NCBI RefSeq assembly: GCF_014203545.1
Contig: NZ_JACHJG010000001.1
Location: 124,001-188,000 of the forward strand
Direction: 5' to 3'
From: Streptomyces netropsis
Lineage (GTDB): Bacteria > Actinomycetota > Actinomycetes > Streptomycetales > Streptomycetaceae
DNA: 64,000 bases
Below, piece by piece: positions 1 to 8,472 of this stretch. The number at the start of each line of letters is the position of its first letter. The first letter of the stretch is position 1. The notes below the pieces were generated by a model. The model was given only the letters and a program-made list of their open reading frames with translations, searched no databases and was not told the DNA's origin. Position numbers and translations under genes: made by a program.

Positions 1-69
1 CGCGTCCGTCGCGGCGGTGGCCGCCGCCGCGGGGTCGAACGACGCCGTGCGGGGTGCTCGCAGGGTCAC
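1..69 (-). CDS. N-terminal fragment of an unidentified protein cut by the left edge
   Basis: A GTG at the right end of this stretch opens a frame that stays open for 23 codons to the window edge and reads VTLRAPRTASFDPAAAATAA. It lies 43 bp downstream of the stop of the 526-aa gene, on the same strand, so it would be the next gene of that run. From memory, streptomycete proteins that begin this way continue into a P-loop ATPase/helicase domain; none of that domain is visible here, so this is a guess. The fragment is too short for any firm call. Confidence 0.35.
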   Translation of the reverse strand, partial: MTLRAPRTASFDPAAAATAATDA

Positions 70-112
70 AGGGCCACCCGCCGGGCAGGGGCGGGCGGCA
101 TCCGGTACTCGG

Positions 113-1693
113 TCACAGGATGTCCTCCGCGGTCACCGGGTCGGGGCCGTCCTCCGACGTGCCCGGCGGGCCGCCGTGGGTCCAAGGCGTCTGCTCGGGG
201 TCGGGCAGCTCCGGGCCGCCCCGGGGAGCGTGCTCGAACAGAGTCCAGCACACGTGGTCGCCGGGGACCGGCACCGACCCCGGGTCGGGGACCTTGCCCC
301 GGCCCATGCCACCGGTCAGCCGGACGGTCAGCGCGCCCAGCCGGTGTACGACGAACTCGGCCGACTGCGCCTTGCCGTCCGCCAGCGCACGGTGCACCTT
401 CGCGCCCTCGGCGACGTGCGGGCCGTCGTCCGTCCGGACCGTGACCAGGGGGCGCGGACGCGGGACCTTCGCCTGCGAATACTCCATGACGACCTCGGTG
501 ACCTCACCCGCGAACGCCTCGCCGGCGAGCCGCCGCGCCGCCATGACCAGCGGATCGTCCAGCGCCTCCTGGGCCTCCAGCTGCGCCTGCGCGGTCTCCC
601 GCGCCGCGAGCTTGCGCGCCGCCGTCACCGCGTCGTCCCGCTTGGGCTGCGGCGGCTCCCCGGCCCGTACGCGGTCGCGGTGCGCGGTGTACGACCAGCG
701 GTCCCGCTTCCACCGCTCACCCACCCTGGCCCCCTCGGGGAGGGCACGCAGCAGGTCGACGCCGTGCCACACCGCGTCCCACGTGGGGCGCAGCTGCGAC
801 GTGAGGAGGGCGCCGATCTCGTGCTCGGCGCCGGCCAGCGCGTCCCGCGCGGAGGGGTGGTACGGGCCGGCCTCCAGGACGTCCGCCCGCGCCCGGTCGT
901 AGCGGGCGACGGCGGGCGCCAGCCGCTTGTTGTCGAAGACCGGGTCGGTCGAGGGGCCGGCGGGCGGACAGAGCAGCAGCCCGTCCGGGCCGCGCCCGAG
1001 CTCCGCGCGGACGGCCGCCTCCGCGCCCGTCGTCCCCGCAGGGGGATCGATCCAGGCGAGCAGCGCGCCCAGGTGCTGGTCCTCGAGGTTCGACTGGCCC
1101 GTCGCCCAGTGGCGGCCCAGCAACTGCGTCATCGGCAGCAGCAGCGACGAGCCGGGCACCCGGGCCCGCTCGCCGAAGTGCGTCAGCCAGCGGCCGAGCA
1201 GCGGCACGCGCGGGGGAGCGGGGTAGGGGGTCTCCGGGTCCTGCTCGGCGGTACGGCGGAACCGCATGGAACGCCCCAGCAGCCGTACGTACTCGACGCC
1301 CGCGCCGCTCGGCACCAGCAACTGCGGGGCGTCGGCGCACAGCTCGACCTCGACCGGCACCTTCTTGCCCGTCTCCGGGTCGGTCTCCTTGCGCTGTTCC
1401 GCGACGACGTCGTCGGCGAAGGATTCGATGTACGGCAGCACGGCCTCGGCCAGCTCGGCGAGGAAAGCGGACCGCAGATCCCGGTCGCGCGGCTGCGCCA
1501 CCATCAGCAACCGCGGCGCGTCCCGCTCGGTCCCGACCAGCGCGCCGAGCGGCGCCCCCGCCTCACCGGCGGTCGTCAGCGGCACGAACACGAGCGGCCG
1601 CCCGGCCACATGGCGATGCCGCACGGTCGCCATCGGCCGCGCCCGCCCCTCCCGCACCGCCTCCAGCCGCGCGAGCGTGGTGATCAGCGACAT
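113..1693 (-). CDS. conserved hypothetical protein, 526 aa, next to a RecB-like nuclease
   Basis: I do not recognise a named domain. The protein is soluble, with no signal peptide or membrane segment. The N-terminal half has alternating hydrophobic strands (for example RPLVFVPLTTAGEAG). A charged helical stretch lies around residues 340-420 (KRDDAVTAARKLAARETAQ), and the C-terminal domain ends in acidic, proline-rich sequence. The ATG follows a good GGAGG site with a 4-nt spacer. It sits 175 bp downstream of the nuclease gene and upstream of another gene on the same strand, so it may serve the same DNA-processing task. That link rests on position only. Confidence 0.75.
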   Translation of the reverse strand: MSLITTLARLEAVREGRARPMATVRHRHVAGRPLVFVPLTTAGEAGAPLGALVGTERDAPRLLMVAQPRDRDLRSAFLAELAEAVLPYIESFADDVVAEQRKETDPETGKKVPVEVELCADAPQLLVPSGAGVEYVRLLGRSMRFRRTAEQDPETPYPAPPRVPLLGRWLTHFGERARVPGSSLLLPMTQLLGRHWATGQSNLEDQHLGALLAWIDPPAGTTGAEAAVRAELGRGPDGLLLCPPAGPSTDPVFDNKRLAPAVARYDRARADVLEAGPYHPSARDALAGAEHEIGALLTSQLRPTWDAVWHGVDLLRALPEGARVGERWKRDRWSYTAHRDRVRAGEPPQPKRDDAVTAARKLAARETAQAQLEAQEALDDPLVMAARRLAGEAFAGEVTEVVMEYSQAKVPRPRPLVTVRTDDGPHVAEGAKVHRALADGKAQSAEFVVHRLGALTVRLTGGMGRGKVPDPGSVPVPGDHVCWTLFEHAPRGGPELPDPEQTPWTHGGPPGTSEDGPDPVTAEDIL

Positions 1694-1868
1694 GCGGCCT
1701 CCGTACGGGTGCGCGGCGCCGCTGCGGCGGACGGGCCACAGGCGGGCGTGCGATGGGGGCGCCCGGGCGGGCAGTGTTCCGAGGCGCCGGCCCCGGCGCG
1801 ACCGCCGGCGTGCCGGCCCGCGTCGGCCGGTGCGTCGGTCGGTGCATCGGCCCGCGTCGCCGGGCGGG

Positions 1869-3341
1869 TCACGACGCGCCTCCGGCGCCCGGTCCGGTGC
1901 CGCAGCCGGCCAGTGCCTCCGCGCGCAGCGCCGCCGCGCGGCGGAGGGCGGCGACGGTGGGGTCGGCGGGGTCGCCCGTCTCCCCCAGGGCGGCGGAGAG
2001 GACCGATCCGACCGTGGTCAGCGCGCCCAGCTCGCCACGCACCCCACGGCCCAGCGTCTCCACCGCGCCGGCCTCACGGGCCCGCGCCCGGCAGTGGAAC
2101 GCCAGCTCGCACGCGGCCAGGCACTCCGGTGCGTAGGCCGCGCCGACCGACTCGACGGCGGTCGCCAGCTCCGCGGCGGGCCGGGTCGCGGTCCGGCCGT
2201 CGTCGGCCAGCCGCAGATCGAACGTGGTGTCGGGCGGCAGCGCGGCGGCGATGTCCTCGACCCGGGTCAGCCGGGCCAGCTGACGGCGGGTGGTGGCCAG
2301 CTGCTTGCGCACGTCGACGAGCTCGGCGGCGGGAAGGTTGGAGAAGTCCTTGGGGCAGACCAGCAGGATGTGATGGCGCACGCGCGCGGCACGGGTCCGG
2401 CCGGAGACCGGGGCGTCGTCGGGGTGGCTGCGGGCCGCACCGTCCGCACCGGCGGGATGCGGTGCGGTGGCGTGGCTGTCCTCGGGGAGGGCGAGCGGCC
2501 GCGCGGGGCCCGTGTCGTCGTGCTGCCGGCCCTGTGTCCGGTCGGCGACGGTCGCCGGATCGTCCGCCCGGGTGTGGGCGCCGGGCCCGCTGCCCGGGTT
2601 GTTCTCGTGGCCCAGTGGACGCGCCACCCCGTCCTCGTCGTCGCCCGGCCCGGAGGGCATGGGCAGGCGCCCCGCCACGTCCTCCAACGCCAAGGCGTAC
2701 ACCGCCGCCTGCCGCGCGGCCGCGCCCACCTTCGACGTGTCGGCCGCGCCGTCGATCATCGCGAAGGACTTGATCTCCACGACGGTCCAGCTGCCGTCGG
2801 GGTGGACGACCACCGCGTCCGGTTCCAGATAGACCGGGGTGCCGGCGACCGGGAGGGCCAGCAGGGGGTGGTCCAACAGCGTCCACCGGCCGGCGGCCGT
2901 GGCGTCGCGCAGGGCCAGGGCCGTCCGGGCCGCGCGGCCCTCGGGCCCGACGGCCGACAGATCGGGGGCCGGGGCGGGGTCCGGACCGGGCTCGTGCGAA
3001 CCCTCGCCCAGCCGCTCCCGCAGCAGACGGATCAGCTCCGCGCCGCCGTCGCCCTTGACGCGGGCCTCGAAGGCGTTGCCCCGCACGAAGGCGAACTGCG
3101 ACTGCCCGAAGGTCGCCGGCGAGCCAAGGGCCCGGGCCAGCGCGCCCTTGTCGATCCCGGCGCCGTCGAGCAGCGCCCGGCGGTGACAGCCGGGGTTGGC
3201 GGCCAGCGCCGCGAGGGCGCGGGCATCGAGCGGGTGCGGTGCGACGGCCGGGCCGCGCAGGTCAGCGAGTCGCTGCCGCAGCCCCGTCGGGGTGGCTGTC
3301 GACGGCCCCGCCGCGGGCCGGCTGTCGAGGGATCTGGTCAC
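1869..3341 (-). CDS. RecB-family PD-(D/E)XK nuclease with a putative Fe-S cluster
   Basis: Predicted DNA exonuclease or endonuclease, 490 aa from the GTG. It shows the RecB-family motif series: GNAFE (Glu92), Asp175 in LEPDAVVVH, Glu189-x-Lys191 in VVEIKSF, and the Q-x3-Y motif Gln211/Tyr215. One cysteine precedes the nuclease core (Cys52) and three follow it as C-x3-C-x5-C (Cys407, 411, 417). This is the arrangement in Cas4, AddB and Dna2, where four cysteines hold a 4Fe-4S cluster. A low-complexity insert of about 100 residues separates the core from the last cysteines. The start overlaps the end of the PAP2 gene by 80 bp, so a later start is possible. Family call is fairly firm; the cellular role is unknown. 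Confidence 0.75.
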   Translation of the reverse strand: MTRSLDSRPAAGPSTATPTGLRQRLADLRGPAVAPHPLDARALAALAANPGCHRRALLDGAGIDKGALARALGSPATFGQSQFAFVRGNAFEARVKGDGGAELIRLLRERLGEGSHEPGPDPAPAPDLSAVGPEGRAARTALALRDATAAGRWTLLDHPLLALPVAGTPVYLEPDAVVVHPDGSWTVVEIKSFAMIDGAADTSKVGAAARQAAVYALALEDVAGRLPMPSGPGDDEDGVARPLGHENNPGSGPGAHTRADDPATVADRTQGRQHDDTGPARPLALPEDSHATAPHPAGADGAARSHPDDAPVSGRTRAARVRHHILLVCPKDFSNLPAAELVDVRKQLATTRRQLARLTRVEDIAAALPPDTTFDLRLADDGRTATRPAAELATAVESVGAAYAPECLAACELAFHCRARAREAGAVETLGRGVRGELGALTTVGSVLSAALGETGDPADPTVAALRRAAALRAEALAGCGTGPGAGGAS

Positions 3342-4251
3342 TGGCGTCCGCCTCGCGATGTCTCTCCGGCGCCCCCGGACGGTCCTCCGGGGCCCCTGCT
3401 CCGGAGGGCGTCGACCGGGGAAGCGCTGTACCCGCCGAAGTCTCGCACCCGCCACTGACACTCGCGGGCGTCTCGGTGGTTTCCACGTCGGCCGTCGCCC
3501 GGAAGCGAGCCTTGATCCGTTCGACGAGCCGCAGCACCGGACGGGCCAGCAGGAAGCCGACGCCCATCACGACGGCGCCCGCGACGGCGTCCAGGAAGTA
3601 GTGGTTGGCGGTGCCCATCACGATGATCGTGATGGCCAGCGGGTAGCCGACACCCGCGATCTTCGCCCAGGTCGTACGGCCGTAGCGCCACAGCACGACG
3701 CCGCACCACAGGGCCCATCCGACGTGCAGGCTGGGCATGGCCGCGTACTGGTTGGTCATCCCGCCGAGCCCGCGCGGGGCGCTGGCTTCGCCGCCCCACC
3801 AGCCGTAGGAGCCGTACTGGGCCATCGTGTCGACGAACCCGTAGCCGGGGTCGAGCAGCCGGGGCGGGCAGGTGGGCAGCAGGGTGAAGCCGATCAGCCC
3901 GATCAGGGTGGAGACCATCAGCCACGTCCGCAGCGGACGGTAATCGGCCGGGCGGCGCTTGAAGAGCCAGACGAGCAGCGCGGGGGTGAGCAGGTAATGC
4001 AGCGACGCGTAGGCGAAGTCGGCGGGTATGCCGAGGGAGGCGTGCTCGGTGAACAGCCGGTTGAGCGGGTGTTCGAAGTTTATTCGGAACGTTTTTTCAA
4101 GATCGAGAATTGACAGGCCGTGGTCGACGGCTGATTGCACGTCTCCCCGGACCAGCAGCCGCCCCGCCGAGTACGCGGCGTACACCACGGCGATCAGCGG
4201 CAGCTCGGTCCACCAGCGCGGCCGCTTCCCGAGTGGTGCGGTGCGGTACAT
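3262..4251 (-). CDS. PAP2-superfamily membrane phosphatase/inositolphosphotransferase
   Basis: Integral membrane lipid-phosphate phosphatase or phosphotransferase, about 329 aa with several hydrophobic helices. The PAP2 active-site motifs are visible: [11 protein letters not shown] and, about 40 residues on, [12 protein letters not shown], with the catalytic histidines. The spacing and the [13 protein letters not shown] segment resemble the inositol-phosphotransferase (Aur1-type) branch used in actinobacterial phospholipid or lipoglycan synthesis. The chosen ATG has GGAG nine bases upstream; an in-frame ATG 15 bases earlier lacks a ribosome site. The C-terminal tail of about 70 residues is proline- and charge-rich and overlaps the nuclease gene. 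Confidence 0.8.
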   Translation of the reverse strand: MYRTAPLGKRPRWWTELPLIAVVYAAYSAGRLLVRGDVQSAVDHGLSILDLEKTFRINFEHPLNRLFTEHASLGIPADFAYASLHYLLTPALLVWLFKRRPADYRPLRTWLMVSTLIGLIGFTLLPTCPPRLLDPGYGFVDTMAQYGSYGWWGGEASAPRGLGGMTNQYAAMPSLHVGWALWCGVVLWRYGRTTWAKIAGVGYPLAITIIVMGTANHYFLDAVAGAVVMGVGFLLARPVLRLVERIKARFRATADVETTETPASVSGGCETSAGTALPRSTPSGAGAPEDRPGAPERHREADASDQIPRQPARGGAVDSHPDGAAAATR

Positions 4252-4517
4252 CCGGACGCTCTCCATGTGTTCAGGCGGCCAACAAGCGCGCATGCAACCG
4301 TACGGTGTACGCCACTTGGCTTGCACACCGCCCCGTGACTTCTCGGTTGCACCCTGTTTGCCCGCTGTTGTGCGGTGGTCTACGGGTCGTGAGGAAGGAG
4401 ACGCCTGAATTGCCCACAGGGTTGCCTGTGAAAGGGGTGAGCGATGATGGGGGTGGGACGAGCGAGTCTGTCGTTCTGTCGCCAAAATCACCCAAATCTT
4501 ATGAAGGGGGCCCCTCC

Positions 4518-5111
4518 ATGGCACCGCGCATCCTGCTGGCCCGGCACGGACAGACGGAGTGGTCGCTCTCCGGCAAGCACACCGGCCGTACGGACATCCC
4601 GCTCCTCGACGAGGGGCGGCGCGGGGCCAAGCTGCTCGGAGAGCGGCTGCACCGCGAGCCGTGGAACGCGCTGCCGGGCGTCGAGGTCCGCACCAGCCCG
4701 CTGGTGCGCGCGAAGGAGACCTGCGAGCTGGCGGGCTTCGGTGACCGGGCCACGTCGTGGGACGCGCTGATGGAGTTCCACTACGGCGCGTACGAGGGCA
4801 TGACCCCGGACGAGATCAAGGCGGCGCGGCCGGGCTGGCTCATCTGGCGCGACGGCGTCCCCGAGGGCGAGACGCTGGCGGAGGTCGGCGCGCGGGCGGA
4901 CGAGGTCGTGGAGTGGGCGCGCTCGGCCGACCGTGATGTGCTGATCTTCGCCCACGGCCACATCCTGCGCGTCATCGGCGCCCGCTGGCTCGGCCTCGAC
5001 GTCTCCTTCGCCTCCCGCATCCGCCTCGACCCGACCTCGCTGTCCATCCTCGGCTGGGCGTACGGCGCCCCGGCGATCGAACGCTGGAACGACACGGGGC
5101 ACCTCGCGTAG
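4518..5111 (+). CDS. histidine phosphatase family protein (phosphoglycerate-mutase-like)
   Basis: Cytoplasmic phosphatase of the branch-1 histidine phosphatase superfamily, 197 aa. The RHG motif [11 protein letters not shown] near the N-terminus carries the phospho-acceptor histidine. The partner histidine lies in [16 protein letters not shown] near residue 155, and Arg and Glu of the phosphate pocket are in [10 protein letters not shown] and EFHYGAYEG. Many such proteins are sugar-phosphate or acid phosphatases rather than true mutases, and this short form fits that. A strong AAGGGGG ribosome site precedes the ATG. It is transcribed divergently from the PAP2 gene, and palindromic element copy A lies downstream. 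Confidence 0.85.
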   Translation: MAPRILLARHGQTEWSLSGKHTGRTDIPLLDEGRRGAKLLGERLHREPWNALPGVEVRTSPLVRAKETCELAGFGDRATSWDALMEFHYGAYEGMTPDEIKAARPGWLIWRDGVPEGETLAEVGARADEVVEWARSADRDVLIFAHGHILRVIGARWLGLDVSFASRIRLDPTSLSILGWAYGAPAIERWNDTGHLA

Positions 5112-5185
5112 CGGTACGAGGTGACCCCGGCTTCGCGCTCGGCGCGCGGCCTGTGCGCGGGTGTCCTGACGACGGCGGCCCGGTC

Positions 5186-5310
5186 TTGCCGCCTGCGGCG
5201 GCGGGCGCCCTGCGGGCGCGTCCTCAATCGCCGGACGGGCTTGTTGTGGCTGAGCTCAGCCACCAAGCCCGTCCGGCGATTGAGGACACCGCCGCGCAGC
5301 GGAGGTGCAC
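5186..5310 (-). repeat. palindromic intergenic element, copy A (full length, inverted)
   Basis: Two 24-bp arms (GTCCTCAATCGCCGGACGGG at the left, its complement at the right) enclose a perfect 18-bp inner palindrome GTGGCTGAGCTCAGCCAC, so about 68 bp can fold into one hairpin with a 2-nt bulge. The flanks are asymmetric: GCCGCCTGCGGCGGCGGGCG on one side and ACCGCCGCGCAGCGG on the other. The same flanks occur in opposite orientation in copies B and D. It sits between two convergent genes and may act as a bidirectional terminator. Confidence 0.85.
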
Positions 5311-5313
5311 CCG

Positions 5314-6783
5314 TCAAGCCGGGCGCGCAGCCGACTGGCGTGACAAGAAGGACGCCACCACGGGATCGCGTTCGTACGGGCGCAGCAGGCGGGCCGTGGA
5401 GGCGAGCATCGCGCGGATGCGTGAGGAGCGGACCTGGTCGAGCAGGTCCAGGACGCGTTCGCCCGCGGCTGCCGCCTCGTCCGGGCGGCCGGCGCGGGCC
5501 AGGTCGCCCGCGAGTTGCGCGGTGAACAGCGCCGTGTTGCGCGCGAAGTGCGAGTCCTGGAGGAAGACCGCCTGCCGCGCGTGCTCCACCGCGCGCGGCC
5601 AGTCGCCGAGCACCGACCAGCACTGTGCCTCCAGCCCCTCCAGTTCCGCCTCGCCGAAGAACGTCATCCACTCCGGGTCCGTCGCCCCCGTGCCCCGCCC
5701 GAAGAGCGTGCGCGCCCGCAGCAGCGCCGCCTCGCACGCCGGACGGTCCCCGAGCCCGGCCCAGCCGCCGGCCTCGCGCAGCGTCAGCAGGGACATCAGC
5801 CGGGTCGAAGAAAGCTTCCGCCCCGCCCGCTGCGCGGCCTGCGCCGCGCGTACGGCCTCTCTCGGCCGGTCCGCGTCGCGCGCGAGGAACGCGGTGTTGC
5901 AGAACGCGTGCGCCTCCAGTGCCGCGTCCCCCGCGACCCGCGCGGTGGCGAGGGCCTCCGCGTAGTGGGAGCGGGCGTCGGCGAACCGGCCCGAGTCGTG
6001 GGCCAGCCAGCCGACCGAGATCGCCAGCTCGCCCGCGCTCGCGTGCAGCCGGTCCGCGACCGACTGCCGCCGGGTGCCCGCGTCGAGCAGTTCGTACGCC
6101 ACCCGCAGGGGCTGCGCGGCGCGTCGGTAGAGGCCGTCGCCGCCGTGCCGGTCGTCGAGGACCCGGATGCGCCGCACCGCCCGTTCGACGGCGGAGGCCT
6201 CGGCCTCACCGACGCGGCGGGGCGGGCGGGCGCCGGGGACGCCGCCCAGCGAGGCGGTGGCCACCGCGGCCGTGCCGCTGGTCATGAACGCGCGACGCAA
6301 CACGTCGCTCTCCTTGGTGCTGTCCGACCGGTGCCGGTCGAAGGGGTTGTCCAGGTGGAACTGGTGGTCGTGGTGCGGCGGATTATCGAAGGGGTCGAAG
6401 GGACTGCCGGCGTGGCCGCCGGCGATTCCGTCCGAGGGGGCGGAGCCGTGGGGCGCTTCGGGGATCTCGGATTGCGGGGGCGGCGTGCGTCCCACGTCGC
6501 GCGCCCCCCGTCCGCGTACCGCGTCCCGTGGCGCGAAGCCCATGTCCGCTGGCTCACGGCCGGGGAACATGTGCCGGAACACCCGTTCGTAGGCGTAGTT
6601 GGGGCAACGGATCTCCCCGGATTCGACACGTCCGATGTAGCGCGCGTCGCAGGAGACCTGCTCGCCGATCTCGCGGGCCGCACGCCGTACGGCCGCCGCG
6701 AACTCGCCAGGTGAGCGGTGCCCTCGCAACTGCCGGAAGGCGGTGTTCGGACGGGGTGACGAGGATGCGTGGGACGACGCCAT
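5314..6783 (-). CDS. helix-turn-helix protein with TPR-like repeats (NsdA-like regulator)
   Basis: Putative transcriptional or developmental regulator, 489 aa. Residues 12-75 look like a degenerate XRE-type DNA-binding domain (SPGEFAAAVRRAAREIGEQV, then a YIGRVESGEIRCP segment). A linker rich in Asp, His, Pro and Phe follows. From about residue 200 to the end there are alpha-helical repeats of TPR type (SAGELAISVGWLAHDSGRF; YAEALATARVAGDAALEAHA). A hydrophobic stretch, AFMTSGTAAVATASLGGVPG, lies between the halves. The architecture matches the NsdA family of streptomycete regulators that affect development and antibiotic production; the family call is from memory. The ATG has a purine-rich AGGGAGAGGG site upstream. 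Confidence 0.7.
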   Translation of the reverse strand: MASSHASSSPRPNTAFRQLRGHRSPGEFAAAVRRAAREIGEQVSCDARYIGRVESGEIRCPNYAYERVFRHMFPGREPADMGFAPRDAVRGRGARDVGRTPPPQSEIPEAPHGSAPSDGIAGGHAGSPFDPFDNPPHHDHQFHLDNPFDRHRSDSTKESDVLRRAFMTSGTAAVATASLGGVPGARPPRRVGEAEASAVERAVRRIRVLDDRHGGDGLYRRAAQPLRVAYELLDAGTRRQSVADRLHASAGELAISVGWLAHDSGRFADARSHYAEALATARVAGDAALEAHAFCNTAFLARDADRPREAVRAAQAAQRAGRKLSSTRLMSLLTLREAGGWAGLGDRPACEAALLRARTLFGRGTGATDPEWMTFFGEAELEGLEAQCWSVLGDWPRAVEHARQAVFLQDSHFARNTALFTAQLAGDLARAGRPDEAAAAGERVLDLLDQVRSSRIRAMLASTARLLRPYERDPVVASFLSRQSAARPA

Positions 6784-7048
6784 GGCCGGACCCTCTCCCT
6801 GGCGAGTGCCGCCCCGCGCGTGCTCCGGGGCGGGCGGCTGTACTTGCCTTTGCGGCATGAAAACCGTACCGGCTGTGAGCCGTTCACTACGCTCGGTTTG
6901 GCTACAAAACGGATATCTCACGCACCATCCGCCATGAACTGCCATCCTTTGCGGCGGCTGTGCGCCGTAGCCGTTGACGCGATGGGGCGTTGGAATCCTT
7001 GGAGTGCGCTCGACGCGGAGTGCCACGGCGGAGGAGGCGTTTCCCTTG

Positions 7049-7495
7049 GTGGAGGCCGGAGTGGACATCGGTGGTTCGCGTACGACGGCCCTGCACCGGC
7101 CGCGCCAGGACCGCAGCCCGTTCCCGTACCCGCCCGTGACGTTCGACGACGCCGGCCCGTGCGACCTCGTCACCGTCCCCGCCCGCCAGGGCCTGGAGGC
7201 GGTCGACATCCTGCGGCTGCGCGACGGCGTGGGCCCCGTCCTGCACGACGGCACCTGCGACACCCTCGGCTTCCTCGTGCCGCCCGGCACCGCCGCCGGC
7301 TGGGACGTGCCCGGCAGTGCCTGTACGCAGACCTACGGCTGCGGACCCCGGGGCGTCGCCGAGACCCCCGTCACCGGCACCGGCTGGCTGGTCCCGCCCG
7401 ACGTGGCCTTCACCGCTTCCACCGACCCCGCCGTGCTGAGGGCCGCGCTCGGCGAGGCGGCCCGGACGATCGAGGCCGTCGACCGCTGCCGCTAG
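7049..7495 (+). CDS. conserved hypothetical protein, 148 aa
   Basis: I see no certain domain. The segment GFLVPPGTAAGWDVPGSACT followed by GTGWLVPPD resembles the N-terminal part of actinobacterial proteins annotated as bifunctional DNA primase/polymerase-like, but the catalytic residues of that family cannot be identified, so no function is assigned. The GTG start was chosen because GAGGAGG lies 11 bases upstream; the frame is also open further upstream. It is divergent from the TPR regulator and 77 bp upstream of the spermidine-synthase-like gene. Confidence 0.6.
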   Translation: MEAGVDIGGSRTTALHRPRQDRSPFPYPPVTFDDAGPCDLVTVPARQGLEAVDILRLRDGVGPVLHDGTCDTLGFLVPPGTAAGWDVPGSACTQTYGCGPRGVAETPVTGTGWLVPPDVAFTASTDPAVLRAALGEAARTIEAVDRCR

Positions 7496-7572
7496 CCCGG
7501 CCGCACTGCCACCGGACCGGAACGCAACGGGCCGCCGCGCGGGCCGCCGGGGCCACGGGCGATACTTGCCAG

Positions 7573-8442
7573 GTGGCGAAGGGCAAGCAGAAGCAAGGGC
7601 GCGGGCGTACCGCGGAGCCGGTATCGGCGCAGGTGGCCGGCGGTCTGGCGGAGCTGGTGCCCGACCGGGACCGGCCGCGCGGCCGCACCCTCCTGATCGA
7701 CGGGGCCCCGCAGTCCCATGTGGACCTCGACGACCCCGCGTACCTCGACTTCGCCTATCAGCGGCGCCTCGGCCACATCGCCGACCTCGTGGCACCGCCC
7801 GGCAAGCCGATCCAGGCGCTGCACCTGGGCGGCGGCGCGTTCACCCTCGCCCGGTACGTCGCCGCGACCCGCCCCCGCTCGACCCAGCAGATCGTCGAGA
7901 TCGACGCGCCGCTCGTCCAGTTCGTCCGCACCGAGCTGCCCCTGGACGGCGGCTGGCGGATCCGGGTGCGCGGCGGCGACGCCCGGGAAGGGCTCGCCAA
8001 GGTGCCGGACGGCTGGGCGGACCTGATCATCGCCGATGTCTTCAGCGGCGCCCGCACCCCCGCGCACCTGACCAGCGTGGAGTTCACCGGCGAGGTCCGC
8101 CGGGCTCTGCGCCCGGGCGGCTTCTACGCCGCGAACCTCGCGGACGGTCCGCCGCTCGCCCATCTGAAGGGGCAGATCGCGACCGCGGCCGCCGTCTTCC
8201 CCGAGCTGTGCCTGACCGCCGACCCGGCGGTGCTGCGCGGGCGGCGCTTCGGCAACGCCGTGCTGCTGGCCTGTGACCGGGAGCTGCCCGTCGCCGAGCT
8301 GACCCGGCGGGCCGCCTCCGACCCGCACCAGGGGCGGGTCGAACACGGCCGCGCACTGGCCGACTTCACGGGCGGCGCGGCGCCGGTCACCGACGCCGCG
8401 GCCCGGCCCTCGCCGGCGCCGCCGCCCGACGCCTTCGCGTAG
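7573..8442 (+). CDS. spermidine-synthase-like / SAM-dependent transferase fold protein
   Basis: Soluble protein of 289 aa with the Rossmann fold of the spermidine synthase and methyltransferase superfamily. The nucleotide-binding loop is LHLGGGAFTLARYVAATRP near residue 80, the acidic residue after strand 2 is in IVEIDAPLVQF, and the catalytic-region strand reads WADLIIADVFSG. The first 25 residues are basic and the C-terminus is Ala/Pro-rich. The family includes true polyamine synthases and proteins of unknown role. With no polyamine gene adjacent (speB is 24 kb away), the substrate is open. Confidence 0.75.
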   Translation: MAKGKQKQGRGRTAEPVSAQVAGGLAELVPDRDRPRGRTLLIDGAPQSHVDLDDPAYLDFAYQRRLGHIADLVAPPGKPIQALHLGGGAFTLARYVAATRPRSTQQIVEIDAPLVQFVRTELPLDGGWRIRVRGGDAREGLAKVPDGWADLIIADVFSGARTPAHLTSVEFTGEVRRALRPGGFYAANLADGPPLAHLKGQIATAAAVFPELCLTADPAVLRGRRFGNAVLLACDRELPVAELTRRAASDPHQGRVEHGRALADFTGGAAPVTDAAARPSPAPPPDAFA

Positions 8443-8472
8443 GGCGGTGCTGGAAACAGCGCCGAACGGCGT

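Noticed and set aside
17..2773. A 918-codon open frame on the plus strand opposite the nuclease and the 526-aa gene
   Set aside because: It is a GC-bias artefact: Arg/Pro/Gly-rich, no domain, and fully antisense to two genes with clear motifs and codon bias.
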